In this document: positions 17,748 through 27,267 of the stretch, one piece after another | Layout: each line of letters opens with the position of its first letter | Position numbering within the stretch: the first letter of the stretch is position 1 | Assembly: GCF_002355515.1 (NCBI RefSeq) | Contig: NZ_AP014809.1 | Coordinates: forward strand, 124,001 to 188,000 | Length of the DNA stretch: 64,000 nt | Direction of reading: 5' to 3' | From: Methylorubrum populi | GTDB lineage: Bacteria; Pseudomonadota; Alphaproteobacteria; Rhizobiales; Beijerinckiaceae | Translations under genes and position numbers: made by a program | The notes under the pieces: model-generated | Told to the model about the DNA's origin: nothing | The model's input: only the letters and a program-made list of their open reading frames with translations | Database searches by the model: none

Positions 17748-18146
17748 TCAGGCGGCACGATCGATTTCGGCGAGCCGCCTGTCGACCTCCTGCCGGAGTG
17801 CCTCGAAGTCGATCGGCTTCGTCAGGAACCCGGCGGCGCCTGCCTCTGCTGCCTTCCGGCGCGTCTCGGCATCCCCGTATGCTGTGATCATGATCACAGG
17901 CACGTCCGGATGCGCGGCCTTGATCTTCGGCAGAAGCTCAAGCCCGGTCGTACCTGGCATGTTGATGTCGGACAGGACGAGGATCAGGCACGTGTCGCCT
18001 GACACCGCGATCCGGTCCAGCGCATCCTGGGCCGAGTGGGCGAAGTCCATGACAAAGCGCCGGGAGCGGAGCTCGCGCCGGAATTGTTGGCGGAAGAGAT
18101 CTGCGACATCAGTTTCATCGTCCACGACTAGGATCAGAAAGCTCAT
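17748..18146 (-). CDS. single-domain response regulator
   Basis: Receiver-only regulator of 132 residues beginning MSFLILVVDDETD. It has the acceptor Asp in LVLSDINMPGTTG, Thr in MITAYGD and Lys in FLTKPIDF. The longer open frame overlaps the upstream kinase, and the ATG at 18146 lies one base after the kinase stop (18148), so translational coupling is likely. Strong likeness to the receiver of the cyclase gene suggests both are phosphorylated by the same kinase. Confidence 0.88.
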   Translation of the reverse strand: MSFLILVVDDETDVADLFRQQFRRELRSRRFVMDFAHSAQDALDRIAVSGDTCLILVLSDINMPGTTGLELLPKIKAAHPDVPVIMITAYGDAETRRKAAEAGAAGFLTKPIDFEALRQEVDRRLAEIDRAA

Positions 18147-18147
18147 C

Positions 18148-20727
18148 TCAGAATACCGATCCTGGGCCTGTCCTTTTCGCCGCGGCTGCGCCACTCCGCG
18201 GCAGGACGATAGTGAGCTCGGTGAAATCGCCGGGCTCGGTCGCGACCTCAATGGTTCCGCCATGCTGCTTCACCACGATGTCGTAGCTGAGGGAGAGCCC
18301 GAGGCCAGTCCCTTCACCCGCGGGCTTCGTGGTGAAGAACGGGTTGAACATCTTGGCCACCACTTCATCCGGGATGCCGGTGCCGTTATCTCGGATTCGG
18401 ATCTCGACCCTGTCGCCGAGGTTGCGTGTCTTGGCCGCGAGCATCGGGTCGAAAGCTCCGCCCATCTCCGCCTCGCGCTTCGCCGCGGCGTAAAAGCCGT
18501 TGCCGATCAGATTGAGTAGGACGCGCGTAATCTCCTGCGGGTAGAGGTCAGCCTCGCCTGCCGCCGGATCCAAGTCTTTCGCGAGCGTCACGTTGAAGCC
18601 GGGCTTCGCCGCCCGGGCACCGTGATAGGCGAGATTTATACTCTCCTCAACAAGCGCGTTCACGTCCACCATCTGGTGATCGCCCGACCCCTCGCGCGAG
18701 TGCAAGAGCATGTTCTTGACGATCGAGTCCGCGCGCTTGCCGTGCTGGACCACTTTCTCGAGATTGCTCTTTAGCATGCCGGTGAGCTCGTCGAGTTCCT
18801 CCCGTACCCATTGGTCGAGCGGTATGGGCGCCAGAACTTCGTTGAGCTCGTCGATCAAGTCCACTGAAAGCGAGGAGAAGTTGTTCACGAAGTTCAACGG
18901 GTTCTTGATCTCGTGTGCAATGCCGGCCGTGAGCTGTCCTAGCGAAGCCAGCTTCTCCGACTGAACGAGTCGATCTTGTGCCTTGCGTAGGTTCTCAAGA
19001 GATTGGGAAAGATCACGTGTTCGGGCCTGCACCTGCTCGAAGAGCCGAGAGTTCTCGATAGCAATGACTGCCTGGTCGGCGAACGTTTGTACCAACTCGA
19101 CGTCGCGGCTGCTGAAAGGGCGCGGCTCAGAACGGCTCAAGACGAACACCCCATCGGTGCGCGCTTCCCGCTTGAGGGGCACTCCGAGCAGCGCCTGGGC
19201 CATGCCGACACTTACGGGAATAGGATAATCGAGTTCGGGATCTGCGAGCGAATCGGCAATGTGCTCGACCCGTCCCAATGCAGCCACCCGCTGCACGACG
19301 TTCGCACGTCCGGGCCATTGAGGGGTCGATCTGAGCAGCGCAAAGTCTGCATCGGAGTAACCGCACGCAGCCATGGCTCGGAAAGCATCGCCCTCGCGAA
19401 GGTAGACGAAGCCTCTCGGCGCCTCGCAGAGTTCGCCAGCTGACGAGATTAGCGTGGAAAGCACGGCCTCTAGATCGAAGGCTGAGCGGCTGATAACCTT
19501 CAGAACCTCTGACATCGCGGTTTGCTGCTGTAAGGTCGCGCTGAGTTCTTTTGTCCGCTCCTCGACCTTGGCTTCCAGCGTCTCGTAATTCTCCTGGATG
19601 CGGCCGGCCATCTGGTTGAACCGATCGGCCAACGTCTCGATCTCGTCGCCGGTGCGGATGGCGATACGCTGCGAGAGGTCGCCGCCGCCGAGCCGCTCGG
19701 CGCCCTCTTGCAAGCGGCGAATCGGCACCACCATGCGGCGCGCGAGCACGCTTCCTACCAACGTCGCTAGCAGAAGCCCGAAGCCCAGCAACATCAGCGA
19801 CTGTGTCAGGGCTCGGTAGACGAGCGCCAGTGCCTCGCTCACGGGCGATTGAACGAATACGAGCCAGCCGACCCGGCCGATGCGTGCATGGGCGGTGAGG
19901 ACCGGATTGCCGGATAGGTCATCGCTAAGTTCGGTGAGGTGGCCGGCAGGCGGTGCTGCGCTCCCGGTTGCAGGCAGCGTGCGCGCGACCTGAGATAAGC
20001 TCGACAGGTCGGTATTCCGCAGCACGAGGCTGAGGTCGGGATGAGCGATGAGGCGGCCGGCGGAAGTGACTACATACGCATAGCCTTTCTCGCCGACCTT
20101 GATCCCCGTGATCACGTCCCAGACGAGCTTGAGATTCACCTCAGCGGTCGTGACGCCCGGGTTGCGGCCGGAATGTGCAACCCCAACGGTCATGTAGGGC
20201 TCGGACCCGCGCCGGAAGTAGACGGGACCGAACCAGACCTTCTCGGCCACCGCCTGCCTGAAGCGCGGTTCGCCGGAAAAATCCTTGCCGCTGCGGACCT
20301 GGTCTGGCTCGAGCCGCGAGACCTTGATCTGCTCCTTGCCGGCTGGATCGAGATAGGAGACCTCGGTGATCGCGGGTGCCTGCCGGAGCAGCCGGATGAA
20401 GTCGTAGCTCTGCTGCTCCAGTGGCACGCGTCGCCATTCGGCGCGGGTCGTCCACCCGATCTGGTTCTCGATCTCGGAAATGAATTCGCTTACGCGCTCC
20501 GCCGCCGCCTGCGCCTTCTCGCCCTGCACCTGCACTGCGTTCCGTTTGGCTTCCTCGTAGTTCAGCCAAAGGTTCACGCCACCGTTGATGAGAAGGACGA
20601 AGGTGACGAGCCCGACCAGCGCGAAAGCAAGCTTGACGGAAAGCGGGACCCGCCAGCGGCCTGCCGCTTTCAAGGGTACGCCAGAGGACGCTGGGGCCGC
20701 CTCCGGAACGAGGGCGCCGGCGCTCAT
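18148..20727 (-). CDS. membrane sensor kinase with Cache, HAMP and GAF domains
   Basis: 859-residue transmembrane histidine kinase. TM1 (about 28-50) is followed by a large periplasmic Cache-type sensor (about 55-295; PYMTVGVAHSG, GEKGYAYVVTSAGRLIAHPD), TM2 (about 305-330), HAMP (RRMVVPIRRLQEGAERLGGG), a coiled coil, a GAF domain (about 410-560), HisKA with LTAGIAHEIKNPLNFV, and an ATPase domain (NLIGNGFYAAAKRE, DNGTGIP, GTGLGLSLSYDI). Its start overlaps the stop of the substrate-binding protein gene by four bases (ATGA). The binding protein probably delivers a ligand to this sensor. Response regulators follow directly. Confidence 0.93.
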   Translation of the reverse strand: MSAGALVPEAAPASSGVPLKAAGRWRVPLSVKLAFALVGLVTFVLLINGGVNLWLNYEEAKRNAVQVQGEKAQAAAERVSEFISEIENQIGWTTRAEWRRVPLEQQSYDFIRLLRQAPAITEVSYLDPAGKEQIKVSRLEPDQVRSGKDFSGEPRFRQAVAEKVWFGPVYFRRGSEPYMTVGVAHSGRNPGVTTAEVNLKLVWDVITGIKVGEKGYAYVVTSAGRLIAHPDLSLVLRNTDLSSLSQVARTLPATGSAAPPAGHLTELSDDLSGNPVLTAHARIGRVGWLVFVQSPVSEALALVYRALTQSLMLLGFGLLLATLVGSVLARRMVVPIRRLQEGAERLGGGDLSQRIAIRTGDEIETLADRFNQMAGRIQENYETLEAKVEERTKELSATLQQQTAMSEVLKVISRSAFDLEAVLSTLISSAGELCEAPRGFVYLREGDAFRAMAACGYSDADFALLRSTPQWPGRANVVQRVAALGRVEHIADSLADPELDYPIPVSVGMAQALLGVPLKREARTDGVFVLSRSEPRPFSSRDVELVQTFADQAVIAIENSRLFEQVQARTRDLSQSLENLRKAQDRLVQSEKLASLGQLTAGIAHEIKNPLNFVNNFSSLSVDLIDELNEVLAPIPLDQWVREELDELTGMLKSNLEKVVQHGKRADSIVKNMLLHSREGSGDHQMVDVNALVEESINLAYHGARAAKPGFNVTLAKDLDPAAGEADLYPQEITRVLLNLIGNGFYAAAKREAEMGGAFDPMLAAKTRNLGDRVEIRIRDNGTGIPDEVVAKMFNPFFTTKPAGEGTGLGLSLSYDIVVKQHGGTIEVATEPGDFTELTIVLPRSGAAAAKRTGPGSVF

Positions 20728-21707
20728 TCGATTACCTCGTCGGCGCGGGCGAGGAAGGTAGGTGGAATCTCGAGCTTGATCGCTCTCGCCGCGTTGAGGT
20801 TCAGGACCAGCCCGTGCTTGGTTGGGGCCTGCACTGGGAGGTTTCCAGGCTTTTCGCCCGCAAGGATCCGGGCCACATAGGGACCGGCACGCCTAAACAA
20901 CTCCAAGGCATCGAACCCATAGGCCGCGAGGCCACCGTCCCTGGCGTGAAACGCGAAGGGGTAGATCGCGGGCAGGAGATGTCGCTCAGCCAATGCGAAG
21001 ATGCTTCGACGCTCGACCGAGTTGATCGGGTTCGGCAACACGACCAGCGCGCCGCCCCCACCGGAAGCGAATCCCTCGATCCCGGTTTGAATTTCGGCTG
21101 GGTTCCGGGCGTGGATCAGCTGCACGTGCAGTGCTAAACGCCCCGCTGCCGCCTCGGTCCCGCGCAGTAGGGTCAGGAAGCCGGCGGCCTCAGGATCATG
21201 CAGCACGCCCACGCGCGTGAGCTGGGGCGTCATGGCTTTCAGACTCTCGAGCCACTTGCCGCCGATCTCTGGTTCGAAGCTGCTGAACCCGGTGATGTTG
21301 CCGCCAGGACGTGCCAAGCTTTCAACGAAACCGGCGCCAACTGGATTGGTGACCACGACGAAGACAATCGGGATCGTGCGCGTCAAGGTCCGCAGCGCGG
21401 CGAGTCCCGGTGTGCCGTTGACGAGGACCACGTCAGGCGCTTGCGCAACAAGCGCCCGGGCTTCACGTGCGGCGCGTTCGGAATCGCCCGCGAGCCACCG
21501 CACGTCGAGCGAGAGATTGCGGCTTTCGACCCAACCAGCCTCGCGCAAACTGTCGCGAAACGCAGTCAAACGGCTCCGCCCCTCATCATCCCCCTCCCGA
21601 TACGACATCAGCACCCCGATGCGCCGGGTTGTGCCCTCCGCATGGACCATCGCGGGCCAGGTCGCAGCCGCAGCCCCGATGCCGGCCAGAGCATCCCGTC
21701 TCCTCAT
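20724..21707 (-). CDS. ABC-type substrate-binding protein (TrpX/YtlA-like)
   Basis: 327-residue periplasmic binding protein. It has a signal peptide (MRRRDALAGIGAAAATWPAM ... A) and the ABC_sub_bind fold with DVVLVNGTPGLAALRTLTRT, PVGAGFVESLARPGGNITGF and GEKPGNLPVQAPTKHGLVLN. The family normally works with ABC permeases, but none is present. Instead the gene overlaps the sensor kinase gene downstream by four bases, so the protein most likely serves as a ligand receptor for the kinase rather than a transporter. Its ATG overlaps the stop of another, mostly deleted, binding-protein copy upstream. Confidence 0.9.
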   Translation of the reverse strand: MRRRDALAGIGAAAATWPAMVHAEGTTRRIGVLMSYREGDDEGRSRLTAFRDSLREAGWVESRNLSLDVRWLAGDSERAAREARALVAQAPDVVLVNGTPGLAALRTLTRTIPIVFVVVTNPVGAGFVESLARPGGNITGFSSFEPEIGGKWLESLKAMTPQLTRVGVLHDPEAAGFLTLLRGTEAAAGRLALHVQLIHARNPAEIQTGIEGFASGGGGALVVLPNPINSVERRSIFALAERHLLPAIYPFAFHARDGGLAAYGFDALELFRRAGPYVARILAGEKPGNLPVQAPTKHGLVLNLNAARAIKLEIPPTFLARADEVIE

Positions 21708-21852
21708 CCGATCACCTCGTTGGCGCCGGCAAGAATGGACATCCGAATCATCAGGCTGAGTTCGCGGGTCGTTCGGTTGTTTACGAGCAGCTCGTAGGAG
21801 ATCGGCGCCTGGACCGGGAGCACCGGCGCCCTACGCCGCCAGATCGTTGTAT
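21704..21852 (-). pseudogene. 3' remnant of a second ABC-type substrate-binding protein
   Basis: The reverse strand reads VLPVQAPISYELLVNNRTTR ... then MIRMSILAGANEVIG and stop. This is the C-terminal tail of the same binding-protein family (compare NLPVQAPTKHGLVLN ... FLARADEVIE in the intact gene). Only about 45 codons are left between the intact gene and the LLM-oxidoreductase stop at 21853. The stop codon overlaps the ATG of the intact copy as ATGA, which implies former tandem copies in one operon. Confidence 0.7.
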
Positions 21853-22905
21853 CTATGAAGCCAACTCGTTTTTCGTTCGCGTTTCCCGGATGGTCGGGGC
21901 TACTTCGGCACCCAGCAGTTCGATCGAGCGCCGCATCGCTGCCGGTTCGAGAGAAGCCGTGCTCATTTGGAATGTGATGCGCGAAACGCCGCCGAGCGCC
22001 TGATCGGCGTGGAGCATCTTAGCCACGACTGTCGCCGGTTCGCCAATCAGGAACGCGCCATCCGGGCTTGCCATGGCTTCGAACTGCTGCCGCGTCGGCG
22101 GCGGCCAACCGCGCTCCCGCCCGACGATCCCTGTCAGATGAGCCCAGCCGGGGAAAAACGCATCCTTGGCAGCTGCGTCGGTCTCGCCGACGAATCCCAT
22201 CGCATGGACGCCCACCGTCAACCTGTCGGGGCTGTGTCCGGCACGGATGCCGGTTTCGCGATAGAGGTCGACGAGCGGACGAAAGCGTTCGAACGTCCCA
22301 CCAATGATTGCAATCATCAATGGAAGGCCGAGCGCGCCGGCGCGCGCAAACGATTGTGGCGTTCCACCGACGCCGACCCATAGAGGGAGCCGCGGCTGAT
22401 GCGGGCGTGGGAAGATTCCCTGCCCCTGGAGCGCCGGACGGAAGCGGCCCTCCCATGTGAGATGGGTCGTCTCGCCGAGCTTCAGAAACAGATCGAGTTT
22501 TTCCGCGAAGAGTTCATCATAGGCCCGTGTGTCCAAGCCGAAGAGCGGAAAGGCCTCACCGAACGATCCTCGACCGACGACGATCTCGGCGCGACCCTTT
22601 GCAATGAGATCGAGGGTCGCGAATTCCTGAAAGACCCGAACGGGGTCAGCGGCACTCAGCACCGTCACCGCGCTCGTCAGGCGGATCCGGCTCGTGCGGG
22701 CGGCAGCTGCGGCCAGGATGATCGCGGGCGCGGAATCGAGGAACTCCGCGCGATGGTGTTCGCCGATGCCGAACACATCGAGGCCGGCCCGGTCAGCGAC
22801 TTCAACCTCTTCGATGAGGTCAGCCATGCGACCGGCCGCGGACGGGAAGCGGCCCGTGGCCGGATCGGGGAGGATGGCTGCAAAACTATCGACGCCAATT
22901 TCCAT
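21853..22905 (-). CDS. LLM-class flavin-dependent oxidoreductase
   Basis: 350-residue member of the bacterial luciferase-like family, an FMN-using TIM-barrel monooxygenase (substrate unknown). It has the family patterns DVFGIGEHHRAEF, RIRLTSAVTVLSAADPVRVF, GRAEIVVGRGSFGEAFPLFG and LPLWVGVGGTPQSFARAGAL. The start at ATG 22905 follows an AGGGA-like site. It is on the same strand as the alginate-export-like gene upstream (48-base gap) and may be co-transcribed with it. Confidence 0.9.
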   Translation of the reverse strand: MEIGVDSFAAILPDPATGRFPSAAGRMADLIEEVEVADRAGLDVFGIGEHHRAEFLDSAPAIILAAAAARTSRIRLTSAVTVLSAADPVRVFQEFATLDLIAKGRAEIVVGRGSFGEAFPLFGLDTRAYDELFAEKLDLFLKLGETTHLTWEGRFRPALQGQGIFPRPHQPRLPLWVGVGGTPQSFARAGALGLPLMIAIIGGTFERFRPLVDLYRETGIRAGHSPDRLTVGVHAMGFVGETDAAAKDAFFPGWAHLTGIVGRERGWPPPTRQQFEAMASPDGAFLIGEPATVVAKMLHADQALGGVSRITFQMSTASLEPAAMRRSIELLGAEVAPTIRETRTKNELAS

Positions 22906-22953
22906 GTGAGATCCCTGTTGAGTTGCTGCTGTGGATCGGCGGAGGTGTCACGG

Positions 22954-24354
22954 TCAGAATCGGTAATTCGCCATCGCCCCGATCATCCCGATCGTCCGCG
23001 CAGGCCCCGTCTCGCGGATGAACGTCCCGGGCTCGAACGCGCTTGCCGACACCGTTAGGTTCAGTTCCGGCGTGGCCTGCCACGCCGTGGTGAGTTCGAT
23101 CTGCGTGCCGATGAAGCGTGCGTCGCTGCCCTCGCCGCCGCGCACGAGGACGCCGGGGATCGCGTAGATGCCGTCGCCTGTGCTCTGTCGCCAATAGGCG
23201 GCACCCGTCAGCGAGACGGCGAGGTCGTCGAGGGGGCTCACCGTGACGGTGGGCCGGAGGTGGATCAGGTTGCGCGGGCCGATCGGCGAGAGCGCGCCAA
23301 AATACTTGCCCCTCGGAAACAGCGGATTGAAGGTCCCCAGCTTCGGGTCGTTGCGATCAGCATCCCCCGAGATCACGTCGGCGGTGAGACTGAGGGCGGG
23401 TTGCAGCGGCACATCAAGGAAACGGCGGCCTATTTCGCCGCCCACGCCCCAGGCCGCGATCGGATGGCCAGAGAAGCGTCCGCCCTGGAGCACCGCCTCG
23501 GCATTCAAGAACCAGGCGCCGGTGTCACCGAAGAACCTTGTGCCGTAGGTATGGACCGTCGCCCTGCCAGCACCCTGGTCGAACACCGCGTTGCGGTCCT
23601 CCAGCCCCAGATAATAGGCGTCGAACCCGGTCGCCCGTTCCTGGCTCAGCCATTGCATCGCATAGAGGCCCCAGACCGCCCTCTGACGGGAGGCGCGATC
23701 GTCGAAATCACCGGAAAAGGCGTCGACCGGCCGGAAGGTTAAGGCGGTCAGCTGGCCGCTCTCGCCCGTCAGCGTGGCGTCGATGCCCTCAAAGGCCTGA
23801 GGGACGTTGGGGCCGTAGCGCGTGTCAATCAGGCGTCCAGCGCCGAGCGACACGAGCTTGCGTACCGCCGATAGCCGCAGCGTGAGGCGCTCGCTGGCCC
23901 GCATCTGAGCCTCAACGAAACCCTGCAGCATGTCCGCGCCCGTCGTATCGATGGGGCGCGGCGGGCGGTCGGCGCCGGTGATCGCGGAGAAGATCGGCTG
24001 CACGAAGATCCGCAGTGTTCCCGTGTGCAGGTCGGCATAGGGCATCACGCGCTGCCAGACGAAGGAATCGTTGCGCGCCGATCCCCAGTTGACGTTGGCA
24101 TAGCCCTCGTAACGGGTGCGGATCTCCACGCCGGTCGAGAGATAGATCGAGCCATCCTCGCTCAGCGGGATGTACTTGAACCGCTCCGTCCAGCCGCCCG
24201 TGCGCCTCGCCGGATTGGCGAGGTAGGACCAGTCCTCCGGATAGCGCTCGATGGTAAGCGTCGGCGCCCGCGCGACGCTGGTCGAGAGCTGAGCCTCGGC
24301 CGCGGCGGGGATCGTAGCGAGCGCCGCCGCAACGAACAGGCTCGATGCTCTCAT
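22954..24354 (-). CDS. alginate-export-like outer-membrane beta-barrel protein
   Basis: 466 residues with a cleavable signal peptide (MRASSLFVAAALATIPAAAEA). The body is rich in alternating amphipathic strands (IYLSTGVEIRTRYEGYANVN, GALSPIGPRNLIHLRPTVTV) and ends in an aromatic residue (MGAMANYRF style, Phe last), typical of an outer-membrane barrel. The DRPPRPID and LVSLGAGRLIDTRYGPNVPQ segments match the alginate-export domain. In this family the proteins are porin-like; alginate itself is not implied. It is followed on the same strand by the flavin oxidoreductase and preceded by the cysteine hydrolase. Confidence 0.85.
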   Translation of the reverse strand: MRASSLFVAAALATIPAAAEAQLSTSVARAPTLTIERYPEDWSYLANPARRTGGWTERFKYIPLSEDGSIYLSTGVEIRTRYEGYANVNWGSARNDSFVWQRVMPYADLHTGTLRIFVQPIFSAITGADRPPRPIDTTGADMLQGFVEAQMRASERLTLRLSAVRKLVSLGAGRLIDTRYGPNVPQAFEGIDATLTGESGQLTALTFRPVDAFSGDFDDRASRQRAVWGLYAMQWLSQERATGFDAYYLGLEDRNAVFDQGAGRATVHTYGTRFFGDTGAWFLNAEAVLQGGRFSGHPIAAWGVGGEIGRRFLDVPLQPALSLTADVISGDADRNDPKLGTFNPLFPRGKYFGALSPIGPRNLIHLRPTVTVSPLDDLAVSLTGAAYWRQSTGDGIYAIPGVLVRGGEGSDARFIGTQIELTTAWQATPELNLTVSASAFEPGTFIRETGPARTIGMIGAMANYRF

Positions 24355-24389
24355 CGATCACCCTGTCGAGCGCGGCGGTCGTTTTCCGA

Positions 24390-25043
24390 TTAGCCTACGG
24401 CCTTCGGCACGGGCGTGGCGAGCAGCTGCTGCTCCCAAAGATAGGCGATGCCGCTGCCGGCAGCGTGCTGCTTGAGCACCTCGGTGAGCCCAACGGCGGT
24501 GTCCAAGCGGGCCCAGTCGCGCTGCCACTCGGCCGCCAGCGCCAGCCAAGTCATCATGTTCACGCCGGCTCGGATCATGCGCTGAATGGCCACTTCGTGG
24601 GCCTCGACAGAGACGGCACCCGACGCATCGGTGATCACCGTCACATCCCAGCCCTCACCCGCGGCCTGGATCGCCGGCATCGCCACGCAGATTTCGGTCC
24701 ACAGCCCGGCGATGATCAGCTGCTTGCGACCCGTCGCCTTGACGGCGTTGACGGCCTTCGGATCCTCCCAGGTGTTGATGAACGTGCGGTCGATCACCTC
24801 CTGGCCTGGGAACACGTCGGTCACCTGCGGGAAGATGAGGCCGCCGCGCTCCGCGACGACGCTCGTCAGGATGGTGGGCACGCCGAACACCTTCGCCGAC
24901 TTGGCCAGGGCGGTCGTGTTGTTCACGACCATGTGCGGATCGTGGCTGTTCAGGTTCGCGAGCTGGTAAGGTTGGTGGTCGATCAGGACAAGGACCGAGT
25001 CCTCGGGGCGAAGAAGAGAGTCGAGTCCGTTCCGAAAAGCCAT
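24390..25043 (-). CDS. isochorismatase-like cysteine hydrolase (YcaC type)
   Basis: 217-residue amidohydrolase of the isochorismatase superfamily. The catalytic triad positions are visible: Asp in VLVLIDHQPYQ, Lys in TGRKQLIIAGLW and Cys in WTEICVAMPA. The order and the NSHDP region resemble E. coli YcaC. The ATG at 25043 is used; a TTG four codons earlier sits directly on the GGAGG and is less likely. Divergent from a LysR gene 143 bases away. Confidence 0.9.
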   Translation of the reverse strand: MAFRNGLDSLLRPEDSVLVLIDHQPYQLANLNSHDPHMVVNNTTALAKSAKVFGVPTILTSVVAERGGLIFPQVTDVFPGQEVIDRTFINTWEDPKAVNAVKATGRKQLIIAGLWTEICVAMPAIQAAGEGWDVTVITDASGAVSVEAHEVAIQRMIRAGVNMMTWLALAAEWQRDWARLDTAVGLTEVLKQHAAGSGIAYLWEQQLLATPVPKAVG

Positions 25044-25186
25044 GTCCGAGATCAACCTCCGTTGGCAGGGCCCGCGGCGCGCCTTGCATCAACCGCCACG
25101 TTGACAGGTCGGACAGTGTCAGTTCCGATGTTCGCACGGTAGACCGGTATCCGGCTACACCGTGTCGCGAAACGAGGAACGGCATC

Positions 25187-26101
25187 TTGGAGATCGAGGA
25201 CCTGCGCACCTTCGTCGAGGTCGCCGACACCGGAGGCGTCTCGGCCGCAGCGCGTCGCCTCGGCGTGTCGAAGTCCATCGTCAGCCGCAGGCTTATGCGG
25301 CTTGAGGCCGATCTCGGTGTCCAGCTTCTCGCCCGCAACACGCACGGCGCTTCGCTGACGGAGGCCGGGACCACGTTCCGGGACTACGCGGCACGGGTCT
25401 GCGCCGAGATCGACGTCGCCAGGGAGACGGTCTCACCCGGGGGCGACCTCCGGGGCCGACTGCGCGTGGCCATGCCGCTGACGTTCGGCCCAACCCATTT
25501 TGCGCCCGTGATCGCGGCGATGGCACGGCGCCACCCGCTGCTCCACATCCAGGCGAGCTACGGCGACCGCTTCGTTGACCTCGTCGCGGAGGGGTTCGAT
25601 TGCGCGATCCGGGTCGGGTACCTCACGGACTCGAACTTGGTCGCGAGAAGGGTCGGACCGATCTATGGGAACTTCGTCGCGAGCCCGGACTATGTCAGGG
25701 CGCACGGCTCGCCGGAGACGCCTGAGGACCTTGCCGGCCATCAGGCGCTCATGCAGGGGACCGAGACCTGGCAGTACACGGACGGCGACGAGATCAGGAC
25801 GTTCCGTCCGCAGGGCCGCTTCAAGGCGGACAACGGCGTCGCCCTCGCGGCGGCGGCCGCGGCGGGTCTCGGCATCGCTTGGCTGCCCGACTGCATCACC
25901 TATGAGGACGTCGCCTCGGGCAGGCTCGTGCGGGTCATGACGCGTCACCCGCCGCCTCCGGCGGCGGCCTACGTCGTTCGGCCGCCCGGCCCTCATGCCT
26001 CGCGCAAGGTGCGGGTGCTAACCGAGCTGCTGATCGAGCATTTCGAGAGCGCGCCGGAGCTTTGGGGCCTGGACGACGCATTGCCCGGGTCTCGCTCCTG
26101 A
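25187..26101 (+). CDS. LysR-family transcriptional regulator
   Basis: 304-residue LTTR starting with TTG at 25187 after GAGGAA. The winged helix has VSAAARRLGVSKSIVSRRLM and LLARNTHGASLTEAG; the effector domain spans about 90-295 (LRVAMPLTFGPTHFAPVIAA). It is divergent from the cysteine hydrolase and probably regulates it and the oxidoreductase/barrel genes beyond. No clear dyad was identified in the shared promoter. Confidence 0.9.
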   Translation: MEIEDLRTFVEVADTGGVSAAARRLGVSKSIVSRRLMRLEADLGVQLLARNTHGASLTEAGTTFRDYAARVCAEIDVARETVSPGGDLRGRLRVAMPLTFGPTHFAPVIAAMARRHPLLHIQASYGDRFVDLVAEGFDCAIRVGYLTDSNLVARRVGPIYGNFVASPDYVRAHGSPETPEDLAGHQALMQGTETWQYTDGDEIRTFRPQGRFKADNGVALAAAAAAGLGIAWLPDCITYEDVASGRLVRVMTRHPPPPAAAYVVRPPGPHASRKVRVLTELLIEHFESAPELWGLDDALPGSRS

Positions 26102-26239
26102 CGGGCGGCGTTCCACATCCTGCGACACGGTTCTACGTCCTGCGTGACTACCCGCGCCACGCGGTCGCGGGCTAGACGGTACGCCAGGCTTTTGCCGGAA
26201 AGATCCGTCCACGCCGCTCCGCATCGAGAGGTTGAGGTC

Positions 26240-27175
26240 ATGAGCTGGAACCCGGCCCTGGAACCGGGCTGTCCCGATGATGTGGGCGTCGACGCGATCG
26301 AGACGCTCATCGTGCCCCGTGCGCGCGACCTCGGCGGCTTCGAGGTTCGGCGCGCCTTGCCGGCGCCGAACCGGCAGATGGTCGGGCCGTTCATCTTCTT
26401 CGACCAGGCCGGGCCCGCCGAACTCCTGACGGGCCAGGGCGTCGACGTCCGGCCGCACCCGCATATCGGTCTCGGCACCGTCACCTACCTCTTCCGCGGT
26501 GATTTCCATCACCGCGACAGCACCGGGGCCGACCAGGTCATCCGTCCCGGCGCACTGAACTGGATGGTGGCGGGACGCGGCGTCACCCATTCGGAACGCA
26601 CCACGGCAACGGCGCGTAGCGGCCCCCACAGCCTGTTCGGGATCCAGACCTGGATCGCCTTGCCCGAGAGCCACGAGGACGTGGCACCGAGCTTCGAGCA
26701 CCACGGCAAGGAGGCGCTGCCGGTCATCGAGGATCGGGGTGTCTCCCTGCGCCTGATCCTGGGGTCCGCCTATGGAAAGGCCGCCCCAGCGACGATGTTC
26801 TCCGAGACCTTCTATGCCGACGTGAGGCTGGAGCCGGGGAGCCGCCTGCCGTTGCCGGACGACCATGAGGACCGGGGCATCTACGTCGTCGAGGGCTCGA
26901 TCTCGGTCGCCGGCCGTGACTACGCGGCGGCGCAGATGATGGTCTTTCGCCCCGGCGACAGGATTACCGTGGCCGCGGGCGAGCGTGGCGCGCGGCTGAT
27001 GATCCTGGGCGGTGCGACGCTAGCGGGACCACGCTACATCTGGTGGAACTTCGTTGCCTCCTCCAAGGAGCGCATCGAGGCGGCGAAGGCCGAATGGCGC
27101 GCGCAGAACTGGGGCCAAGGGCGCTTCGACCTGCCGGCCAATGACCGGGATGAGCACATTCCGCTCCCGGCTTGA
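26240..27175 (+). CDS. pirin-family protein
   Basis: Bicupin of about 311 residues. The first cupin holds the metal-ligand pattern RPHPHIGLGTVTYLFRG with His and the downstream FHHRDSTGADQVI, then MVAGRGVTHSERT; the second cupin lies near 200-290. Pirins are metal-binding proteins, some with quercetinase activity; the role here is unknown. The first ATG of the domain, MSWNPALEPG at 26240, is chosen over the long upstream extension. The next gene overlaps its stop region or follows within about 90 bases. Confidence 0.9.
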   Translation: MSWNPALEPGCPDDVGVDAIETLIVPRARDLGGFEVRRALPAPNRQMVGPFIFFDQAGPAELLTGQGVDVRPHPHIGLGTVTYLFRGDFHHRDSTGADQVIRPGALNWMVAGRGVTHSERTTATARSGPHSLFGIQTWIALPESHEDVAPSFEHHGKEALPVIEDRGVSLRLILGSAYGKAAPATMFSETFYADVRLEPGSRLPLPDDHEDRGIYVVEGSISVAGRDYAAAQMMVFRPGDRITVAAGERGARLMILGGATLAGPRYIWWNFVASSKERIEAAKAEWRAQNWGQGRFDLPANDRDEHIPLPA

Positions 27176-27267
27176 GGGGCGCCGACAAGGTGATGGCGCG
27201 GCGTCCGGCCGCGCAGTCCGAGACGGCAGGCGCGACGCATATGCGAAGGCGCGATGGAGAACGCCGC

